Below are positions 57,879-64,000 of a DNA stretch of 64,000 nucleotides, in pieces. The stretch covers positions 332,777 to 396,776 of the forward strand of contig NZ_CANMXL010000004.1 in assembly GCF_947501905.1 (NCBI RefSeq), given 5' to 3'. Position numbers and translations under genes: made by a program. Each line of letters begins with the position of its first letter. Within the stretch, counting starts at the first letter, position 1. The notes beneath the pieces were generated by a model that was not told the DNA's origin, searched no databases, and saw only the letters and a list, made by a program, of their open reading frames with translations. The DNA comes from an uncultured Winogradskyella sp. Its GTDB lineage: Bacteria; Bacteroidota; Bacteroidia; Flavobacteriales; Flavobacteriaceae.

Positions 57879-59171
57879 ATGAAATATTTAAAGTACATAT
57901 TAGGAATTATTGCTGTTCTAGTTATCGGTTTTTTTCTTTTGGGGATTATTAAATCTGAAGTTACTTATGACTGTGAAGTCATGGTAGATAAACCATTAGC
58001 AGAATCTTGGGCTGTTAGTCAAGACCCAAGTAAAATGGCAGATTGGTTGATGGGCTTCCAGAAAATTGAACATGTAAGCGGTACACCTGATAGTGTTGGT
58101 GCAGTATCTGATATCTATTTTATAACTGAAGGAGAAGAAATGGTCATACGCGAGACTATTACTGAGATTGTGCCTAACGAGTCTGTATCAATGACGTTTA
58201 CATCAGATTTTATGAACATGGATTATAAACTTAGTATGAGTGATGTAGATGGAAAAACAAAAATAAGCTCTAGTACTAATGCCAAAGGTAATGGCATGGT
58301 CTCTAAATCTCTGATGGCTTTAGCAGGCGGTACTGTTAAAGCACAAGAAGAAACAAACTTGGCAAATCTTAAAAAGGTTATTGAAGAGACTAAAAGCTCA
58401 ATTCCAACATTTATTTCTGAAACTTTAGAACTAACACATTGTGAATCTGCAGTGTATGATTCAAAAAACAATAGGGTTTATGCTTCACTTATTGGTAATA
58501 GTCAAGATGGTGATGGTTCTATTGCTACGATAAATGTAGATGGTAAAATTTTAAATAAAACCTTTATTGCTGGACTTAATGACCCAAAAGGCATTGCTAT
58601 AACTAAAGACAAACTATATGTTTCTGATAATACAGAACTGGTTGAAGCTGATATAGAAACGGGTGAAATCTTAAAAAAATATACTTTGCCAAGCATCGCT
58701 TTTTTAAACGATGTAGCTATAGATAATTCTGGTAACGTCTATGTTTCTGATACTAGAACTTCAGAAATTTATAAATTAGATACCGAAGGTAGCTTTACAT
58801 TGTGGTTAGCAGATGACGCTCTAGACAAACCAAATGGTTTATTAGTCCAAGACAATACAATGTATGTGGTATCATGGGGTTCTGCTCCGGAAGGTGGACG
58901 TCTATCTAAAATAGATATGGCTACAAAAAGTGTAGATGCAATCTCTTCAATTATCGGAAATTTAGACGGAATTAGACCTTATGATGATAAGCATATGATA
59001 ATATCTGACTGGAAGAGTGGCAATATCCATCTTATTGATTATAATGGTAATACCAAAAAGGTTCTTACTGTAGGACAAAGCGTTGGTGACATTGCCTATG
59101 TTAAAGAAAAAGAACTTTTACTATTACCTATGAACAAACAAAGTAGATTATTGTTTTATAAATTAAAGTAA
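57879..59171 (+). CDS. Membrane-anchored SRPBCC plus SMP-30/NHL-like propeller fusion
   Basis: 430 residues. One N-terminal membrane helix (about 6-26), then an SRPBCC-type lipid-binding domain (30-165) with AESWAVSQDPSKMADWLMGFQ. The rest (190-430) is a beta-propeller of the SMP-30/NHL type: DPKGIAITKDKLYVSD, FLNDVAIDNSGNVYVSD, DKPNGLLVQDNTMYVVSWG and IGNLDGIRPYDDKHMIISDW. I do not know this combination as a common family. It probably faces the periplasm. The next gene, a GNAT enzyme, starts right after its stop. Confidence 0.8.
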   Translation: MKYLKYILGIIAVLVIGFFLLGIIKSEVTYDCEVMVDKPLAESWAVSQDPSKMADWLMGFQKIEHVSGTPDSVGAVSDIYFITEGEEMVIRETITEIVPNESVSMTFTSDFMNMDYKLSMSDVDGKTKISSSTNAKGNGMVSKSLMALAGGTVKAQEETNLANLKKVIEETKSSIPTFISETLELTHCESAVYDSKNNRVYASLIGNSQDGDGSIATINVDGKILNKTFIAGLNDPKGIAITKDKLYVSDNTELVEADIETGEILKKYTLPSIAFLNDVAIDNSGNVYVSDTRTSEIYKLDTEGSFTLWLADDALDKPNGLLVQDNTMYVVSWGSAPEGGRLSKIDMATKSVDAISSIIGNLDGIRPYDDKHMIISDWKSGNIHLIDYNGNTKKVLTVGQSVGDIAYVKEKELLLLPMNKQSRLLFYKLK

Positions 59172-59705
59172 ATGCAGTTCGATAATTACAACATTCGTCT
59201 GTTGCAAAACTCCGATATAGATGCCTATTACAAAATGGTATCTAAAAACAGAAAACGTTTAGAAGATTTCTTCACAGGAACAACATCTAGAACAAAAACA
59301 TTTGAAGACACTAAAGTTTTTTTAGCTGAAATGTTGGAAAGAGTTAATAAACGTGAATACTTCCCATACATTATTGAAGATACCAAAACCAATACTATTG
59401 CTGGATTTCTAGACTTAAAAAATGTAGACTGGAAGATTCCAAAAACCGAAATGGGACTTTATATCGATGAGGATTATGCTGGTAAAGGAATTTCTACTAA
59501 GGCATTTATTCTATTTTGTAAACATTGCTTTAAAACACAAGGTTTTAGAAAACTATTTCTAAGAACACATCCCGAAAATTATTCTGCTCGTAAAATAGCC
59601 GAAAAGGCAGGTTTTAGAATTGAAGGTACTATTCGATGCGATTATAAAACAACCTCTGGCAAATTGGTGGATTTGATATACTATGGCAAATTAAATGATG
59701 ACTAA
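59172..59705 (+). CDS. GNAT acetyltransferase (RimJ-like)
   Basis: 177 residues. GNAT fold with MGLYIDEDYAGKGISTKAF (the acetyl-CoA loop) and FRKLFLRTHPENYSARKIAEKAGFRIEGTIRCDY typical of the RimJ/RimL group. It acetylates an amine on a protein or small molecule; the substrate is unknown. The gene begins at the base after the preceding stop. Confidence 0.9.
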   Translation: MQFDNYNIRLLQNSDIDAYYKMVSKNRKRLEDFFTGTTSRTKTFEDTKVFLAEMLERVNKREYFPYIIEDTKTNTIAGFLDLKNVDWKIPKTEMGLYIDEDYAGKGISTKAFILFCKHCFKTQGFRKLFLRTHPENYSARKIAEKAGFRIEGTIRCDYKTTSGKLVDLIYYGKLNDD

Positions 59706-59807
59706 TCTAATTGTTTTCATTTAAAAATTTAGTCATTATGTAAGTATACTTTCCAATAGTAGACTTAGTGTTCTATAAAACACAACCAAAAAGAAACATA
59801 ATTAAAC

Positions 59808-60206
59808 ATGAAATACTTAAAACTAATCATTCGCATCGCAGTAGCTGTCATTCTAATACAAACTCTCAGATTTAAGTTTACAGCTCATCCAGACAGCGTC
59901 TATATTTTTACAAAAGTAGGCCTAGAACCGTATGGAAGAATTGGCATTGGCGTATTAGAACTTATTGCTAGTATTTTAATTCTAGTTCCAAAAACGACTT
60001 GGCTAGGCGCAACTCTTGTACTTGGTGTTATTGGTGGCGCTATTATGATGCATCTTACACAGTTAGGCATAGACATCAATGGAGATGGCGGATTATTATT
60101 TTACACGGCAATAGTAACATTTCTTTTAAGTTTAGTGACATTATGGTTTTCGAGAAAAGACATTCCTTTTATTGGTAAGAAATTTTTTGCTGCTGAGAAC
60201 AATTAA
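59808..60206 (+). CDS. DoxX-like membrane protein
   Basis: 132 residues with four helices. It matches the DoxX-like type: LIRIAVAVILIQTLRFKFTAHPDSV, a GIGVLELIASILILVPKTTWLGA segment, and WFSRKDIPF at the end. Function unknown. The gene is single, about 100 bases after the GNAT gene. Confidence 0.8.
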   Translation: MKYLKLIIRIAVAVILIQTLRFKFTAHPDSVYIFTKVGLEPYGRIGIGVLELIASILILVPKTTWLGATLVLGVIGGAIMMHLTQLGIDINGDGGLLFYTAIVTFLLSLVTLWFSRKDIPFIGKKFFAAENN

Positions 60207-60231
60207 GGCTAAGACTTTAATTTATAAGTGC

Positions 60232-60248
60232 CTTTTTATTAACTTTAG
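60232..60248 (+). promoter_or_regulatory. Shared promoter-like motif, copy 2
   Basis: CTTTTTATTAACTTTAG, identical to 57825-57841, and 29 bases before the ATG at 60278. The identity suggests that the two genes share a promoter type. Confidence 0.35.
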
Positions 60249-60277
60249 AATTACAAAACTTCTAAACTAAATTAATC

Positions 60278-60649
60278 ATGAAAGTAGGTGCGTTTTCAAT
60301 AAGCTTAAGTGTTAAGGATATTAAAGTTTCTAAAGAGTTTTATGAAACCCTAGGATTCTCGGTATTCGCTGGAGACATAGAACGTAATTATCTCATCATG
60401 AAAAACGGTGATGCTATAGTAGGTCTATTTCAAGGGATGTTTGAGCAAAACATCATAACATTTAACCCAGGATGGAATCAAGATGCTGAAAATCAAGATA
60501 ATTTTGATGATGTAAGAGCTATCCAAAAACATCTAAAATCTTCAGGCATTAAGTTAGTAAAAGAAGCTGATGAAACGACCAAAGGGCCAGAAAGTATAAC
60601 TATGTTTGATCCTGATGGTAATACAATTCTCATTGATCAGCATGTTTAA
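60278..60649 (+). CDS. VOC-family (glyoxalase-like) protein
   Basis: 123 residues. A beta-alpha-beta-beta-beta VOC fold: SISLSVKDIKVSKEFYETLGF, MKNGDAIVGLFQ, and SITMFDPDGNTILIDQH, the last being the typical VOC ending with the Gly/Asn turn and an acidic-to-His metal position. Substrate unknown. The NADPH-dependent FMN reductase-like gene follows 6 bases after its stop. Confidence 0.85.
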   Translation: MKVGAFSISLSVKDIKVSKEFYETLGFSVFAGDIERNYLIMKNGDAIVGLFQGMFEQNIITFNPGWNQDAENQDNFDDVRAIQKHLKSSGIKLVKEADETTKGPESITMFDPDGNTILIDQHV

Positions 60650-60655
60650 ATCATT

Positions 60656-61165
60656 ATGACAAAACGAATATTAATTTTTGGGAGCTCAAGAAATGATGGA
60701 AACACTTCAAAAATTGTTGATTACCTAAAGCAATCATTAGATTTCGACTTGATTAACTTAAATGATTTAAATATTTCTCACTTCGATTATAGTCATAAAA
60801 ACAGAGATGATGATTTTATACCACTAATGAAAAAGATAATTGACTATCAACAAATTATTTTTGCAACCCCAGTATATTGGTATACAATGAGTGGTATTCT
60901 TAAAGTATTTTTCGATAGACTTACAGATTGTCTTACGATTGAAAAAGAGCTAGGAAGAAAATTAAGAGATAAACAAATGTCTGTATTAAGTACCAGCAAT
61001 GATGATAGTCAAACTGAAGAATTCTTTTTACCATTTATTTTATCTGCAGAATATCTTGGAATGGATTATATAGGTAATATACATACTTGGCTCGAAAATG
61101 AAAAGATACCTGATATCGTAAAAAACAGAATTAATCATTTTGTAAAACTACATTTGACTAACTAA
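60656..61165 (+). CDS. NAD(P)H-dependent FMN reductase-like flavodoxin-fold protein
   Basis: 169 residues. The flavodoxin-like fold starts ILIFGSSRNDGNTSKIVDYL (phosphate loop for FMN), then IIFATPVYWYTMSGILKVFFDRLTD, the characteristic flavin-contact segment of the NADPH-dependent FMN reductase family. It should be a quinone or flavin reductase. Its 3' end overlaps the converging hemolysin III-like gene by 4 bases. Confidence 0.88.
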   Translation: MTKRILIFGSSRNDGNTSKIVDYLKQSLDFDLINLNDLNISHFDYSHKNRDDDFIPLMKKIIDYQQIIFATPVYWYTMSGILKVFFDRLTDCLTIEKELGRKLRDKQMSVLSTSNDDSQTEEFFLPFILSAEYLGMDYIGNIHTWLENEKIPDIVKNRINHFVKLHLTN

Positions 61166-61788
61166 GTCACATGCCAATACATCATTAAAAAGTGACAAAT
61201 AGCACCACCTAATACAAAGAAGTGCCAAATCACATGATTATAAGGTATTTTATGTATGGCATAAAAGACAATACCAACAGTATAAAACAAACCACCAGCA
61301 AATAGCCATAATATGCCATTTGGATGCATTAGTTCTGATAGTGTAGAAAAGTCAAACACAATCAACCAACCCATAACTAGATACAATAGTGTTGAAAATA
61401 TCTCAAATTTACCTGTAAAGAAGAGTTTTAAAATCACACCAAAAATGGCAATACCCCAAACCGTATAAAATAAAGGCCAGCCCAAACTGTCTGGTAACAT
61501 AATTAGTAAAACTGGAGTGTAAGTTCCAGCAATAAGTAAATAAATACTAATATGGTCTACAATTCTAAATTTTTGTTTTAAATCGTAATTAGAAATAGCA
61601 TGGTAAGCGGTAGATGCCGTAAATAAAATAATAATTGATAGCCCGTAAACAACAACACTAAACAATGACCATGGTTTGGAGTTGTCTACATTAGTAATCA
61701 GTAATACTAAACCAATAACTCCTAAAACAGAGCCCAATCCATGAGACCAAGCATTTAGTAATTCTTCGCGTTTAGATTGTTCACTCAT
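61162..61788 (-). CDS. Hemolysin III family membrane protein
   Basis: 208 residues, seven transmembrane helices. Family motifs: NAWSHGLGSVLGVIG at the start, STAYHAISNYDLKQKFRIVDHISIYLLIAGTYTP, and HVIWHFFVLGGAICHF with the His residues of the PAQR/hly-III type. Despite the name, function is not settled. It is translationally coupled to the DUF4294 gene (4-base overlap). Confidence 0.9.
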   Translation of the reverse strand: MSEQSKREELLNAWSHGLGSVLGVIGLVLLITNVDNSKPWSLFSVVVYGLSIIILFTASTAYHAISNYDLKQKFRIVDHISIYLLIAGTYTPVLLIMLPDSLGWPLFYTVWGIAIFGVILKLFFTGKFEIFSTLLYLVMGWLIVFDFSTLSELMHPNGILWLFAGGLFYTVGIVFYAIHKIPYNHVIWHFFVLGGAICHFLMMYWHVT

Positions 61789-62471
61789 TGCTTTTTTGTA
61801 ATGGCTTTAGAGGTTTTCCATTTATTTAATAAATCGTAATAATCAATTTCAAAAGCAGGTTCTTGACGCTCTAATCGGCCATTCTGGAAATCGCGCCGTA
61901 AAATGTCTTCGATTAGGTAATCTTCTTCGACATCTAATGGTGCAAACTCACGCTTAAGTTTAATATCAAACAAACTCGCTGTATTATTATACCAGAAAGC
62001 ACGCCATCCATTACGCAGCTCTTTGACTAACTGAAAGGCAGTTTTCCCTGTTTGACGGTGAATTAATTTTACTAAAATCTGACCTTCAGTCTTGGTGAGT
62101 TTCTTTAGTTCTGCAGAAAATTCTTTTTCAATAAATTTCTGAACTTTCTTTGCATGCTTTTTCTTTTTTCGGCGTTTTTCAAACTGTTTCAACTCTTCAT
62201 TTAACTCTATTAAACGTTCCGCTGCCATCTTTGCATATGGGTATACTTTGCGAGTCTTACGCCTTAAAATCAAATAACGATAACGCTCATCTTTATCACG
62301 AAATTTTAAATCTGGCAACACTAGAACTTCATCTAAATCGATATACTTTCTTGGAATAGAATCGCCTTCAATAAGCAAGTACTTTTCTTGCAAAGAATCT
62401 TGTTCTACAGGTTCTATCTGCGCTAATAAAAGCATAGGAAAACAGAAGAAAAAAAAGATAATGTATCGCAT
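61785..62471 (-). CDS. DUF4294 protein
   Basis: 228 residues. The signal peptide ends LLLAQ (about residue 18). The DUF4294 part has the RYRYLILRRKTRKVYPYAKMAAERL block, a Lys-rich helix, and the TKTEGQILVKLIHRQTGKTAFQLVKELRNGWRAFWYN motif. Function unknown; found mainly in Bacteroidota. Upstream gene of a two-gene operon with the hemolysin III-like gene. Confidence 0.88.
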   Translation of the reverse strand: MRYIIFFFFCFPMLLLAQIEPVEQDSLQEKYLLIEGDSIPRKYIDLDEVLVLPDLKFRDKDERYRYLILRRKTRKVYPYAKMAAERLIELNEELKQFEKRRKKKKHAKKVQKFIEKEFSAELKKLTKTEGQILVKLIHRQTGKTAFQLVKELRNGWRAFWYNNTASLFDIKLKREFAPLDVEEDYLIEDILRRDFQNGRLERQEPAFEIDYYDLLNKWKTSKAITKKQ

Positions 62472-62596
62472 AACTATTATATCTCTCTAAAACCATTCCA
62501 AAAATGAAATTAAAGCTATTCAAAATTACGAATTAATATATCCTATAACCTTAATTTTACTATTAATATTGTTATTTTTAGGAAAATTTTAAACGC

Positions 62597-63685
62597 ATGG
62601 CAAAAAAGAAATTACTCAACAAAAAGTCGATGGACTTTTTAGAAAAATACTTAAATAACGCATCACCTACTGGATACGAATGGGAAGGTCAAAAAATATG
62701 GATGAACTATCTAAAACCTTATGTAGACGAGTTTATAACCGACACTTATGGTAGTGCTGTTGCTGTTATCAATCCTAAAGCAAAATACAAGGTTGTCATA
62801 GAAGGACACGCCGATGAGATTTCTTGGTACGTCAATTATATATCTGATAAAGGTCTACTCTATGTGGTTAGAAATGGCGGAAGTGATCACCAAATTGCGC
62901 CTAGTAAAGTGGTGAATATCCATACCAAAAAAGGTATTGTAAAAGGTGTTTTTGGATGGCCTGCAATACACACAAGAAATCGTGCAAAGGAAGAACCCCC
63001 AAAGCCAGATAATATCTGTATTGATATAGGTGCAAAAGATAAAGTCGAAGTTGAGAAAATGGGTGTACATGTTGGTTGTGTTATTACGTATCCGGATGAG
63101 TTTCATATTCTTAATGGCGATAAATTTGTTTGTCGTGCATTAGATAACCGTATGGGTGGTTTTATGATTGCAGAAGTAGCACGCTTACTAAAAGAGAATA
63201 AAAAGAAATTACCTTTTGGGCTTTACATCACCAATTCTGTACAGGAAGAAATAGGTTTACGTGGTGCCGAAATGATTACTGAAACTATAAAACCAGATGT
63301 AGCTATCGTAACCGACGTTACACACGATACGACTACGCCAATGATAGACCCTAAAAAACAAGGTCTTGCAGAAATTGGTAAAGGTCCAGTTATTGCTTAT
63401 GCGCCAGCAGTACAACAAAAGCTAAGAGATTTAATTACGGATACTGCTGAAGAAAAGAAAATACCTTTTCAACGTGCTGCGTTGTCTAGAGCTACTGGTA
63501 CAGATACTGATGCTTTTGCTTATAGTAATGGTGGTGTAGCCTCTGCCCTAATCTCTTTACCATTACGTTACATGCATACAACTGTAGAGATGGTTCATAA
63601 AGACGATGTTGAAAATGTGATTCGTTTAATTTATGAATCATTACTAAAAATTGAAGATGGCGAAACGTTTAGTTATTTTAAGTAA
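62597..63685 (+). CDS. M42-family aminopeptidase
   Basis: 362 residues. Metal-ligand motifs are visible: VIEGHADEISW (His and Asp), CRALDNRMGGF (Asp), SVQEEIGLRGA (catalytic Glu-Glu), VTDVTHDT (Asp), and the C-terminal LPLRYMHTTVEMVH (His). It is a cobalt- or zinc-dependent metallopeptidase of the endoglucanase/FrvX-like group that trims peptides from the N-terminus. No signal peptide, so cytoplasmic. TATTTTTA at 62573-62580 may be the -7 box. Confidence 0.93.
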   Translation: MAKKKLLNKKSMDFLEKYLNNASPTGYEWEGQKIWMNYLKPYVDEFITDTYGSAVAVINPKAKYKVVIEGHADEISWYVNYISDKGLLYVVRNGGSDHQIAPSKVVNIHTKKGIVKGVFGWPAIHTRNRAKEEPPKPDNICIDIGAKDKVEVEKMGVHVGCVITYPDEFHILNGDKFVCRALDNRMGGFMIAEVARLLKENKKKLPFGLYITNSVQEEIGLRGAEMITETIKPDVAIVTDVTHDTTTPMIDPKKQGLAEIGKGPVIAYAPAVQQKLRDLITDTAEEKKIPFQRAALSRATGTDTDAFAYSNGGVASALISLPLRYMHTTVEMVHKDDVENVIRLIYESLLKIEDGETFSYFK

Positions 63686-63797
63686 AGTATAATATTTTAA
63701 ACACATCAAATTTAGAGTTATTAGAGCTTAATGTTTGAAACTAGTCTTTATTTTAGATACTACTTTAATTTTTCATTTTATTAAAAATTATCTTTCT

Positions 63798-64000
63798 ATG
63801 AAAAAAACTTCATGGGTTTTATTGAGTTTATTCTTAGTATTTACGTTCTACTGTGAGGCTCAAGAAGAAACAAGTAATTCTAAATTAAAAAGAAAAGCAC
63901 CAAGGAAATTTAAATTAGCTATAGATACAGTTTCTGAGACTGAGAAAAAATCAGCATACGATTTAGCTTACCAAACATTTACAAATTGTGAAACTTATGA
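63798..64000 (+). CDS. Secreted protein, 3' partial
   Basis: The frame starts at ATG 63798 and runs off the right edge with 67 codons visible. It has a signal peptide (KKTSWVLLSLFLVFTFYCEAQ) and then a Lys/Arg-rich stretch (KLKRKAPRKFKLAID). The visible part is not recognised. Confidence 0.7.
   Translation, partial: MKKTSWVLLSLFLVFTFYCEAQEETSNSKLKRKAPRKFKLAIDTVSETEKKSAYDLAYQTFTNCETY

Noticed and set aside
1..64000. Insertion sequences, CRISPR arrays, tRNA, rRNA
   Set aside because: No transposase motif, regular spacer array, or tRNA-like cloverleaf was seen in the gaps; the repeats found are partial gene duplicates.

Overview
The window is low-G+C chromosomal DNA from a member of the Bacteroidota, most likely family Flavobacteriaceae. 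The case rests on the gliding genes gldF and gldG, several Bacteroidetes-type domain families (DUF4136, DUF4294, DUF4268, DUF4870, DUF6438), TlpA-like thioredoxin lipoproteins with short lipoprotein signals, and promoters of the TTG/TAnnTTTG type in place of sigma70 boxes. No rRNA, tRNA, CRISPR array or transposase gene was seen. I do not name a genus.

Region 1 (1-2436) is a LytS/LytTR-type two-component pair. The kinase continues past the left edge. Region 2 (about 2440-19170) is an accessory region of mostly orphan genes: lipoproteins, a DUF6438 protein, a PH-like membrane protein, a possible DUF1629/Imm43-like protein, two cytoplasmic PQQ-like propeller proteins (one fused to ankyrin-like and TPR repeats), a PARP-type zinc-finger protein, a YbjN-like protein, a cytoplasmic trypsin-like protease with a zinc ribbon and a YbjN-like tail, LemA, and a DUF3137-like protein. 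It is littered with partial duplications. One promoter-like module occurs three times with fixed internal spacing. The 5' end of the ankyrin/propeller gene occurs four times, and the 5' end of the zinc-finger gene twice. This is the part of the window most likely to hold an undescribed system.

Region 3 (19163-21120) is a decayed stretch: a minus-strand lipoprotein gene, a small membrane-protein pseudogene with two in-frame stops, a 39-residue membrane ORF, and a partial duplicate of the start of the next gene. Region 4 (21121-62471) is ordinary core genome: acyltransferase and esterase, purC, phoH, SAM hydrolase, gldF-X-gldG, dnaN, mnmE, a c-di-AMP phosphodiesterase-like HD protein, thiolase, NlpC/P60, gyrA, clpC, hutH, nnr, thrABC, an RNA methyltransferase, a ZIP transporter and others. 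Several convergent gene pairs are separated by clear bidirectional hairpin terminators. Region 5 (62472-64000) has an M42 aminopeptidase and the start of a secreted protein cut by the right edge.

Working hypothesis for region 2: the genes from about 7.7 to 19.2 kb form a mostly cytoplasmic recognition and proteolysis module (repeat-rich sensors, zinc finger, YbjN-like adaptors, protease, LemA/DUF3137 membrane partners), possibly a conflict, immunity or stress system, diversified by repeated recombination of gene 5' ends. The alternative is a passive array of orphan immunity-type genes. The sequence alone does not decide between them.
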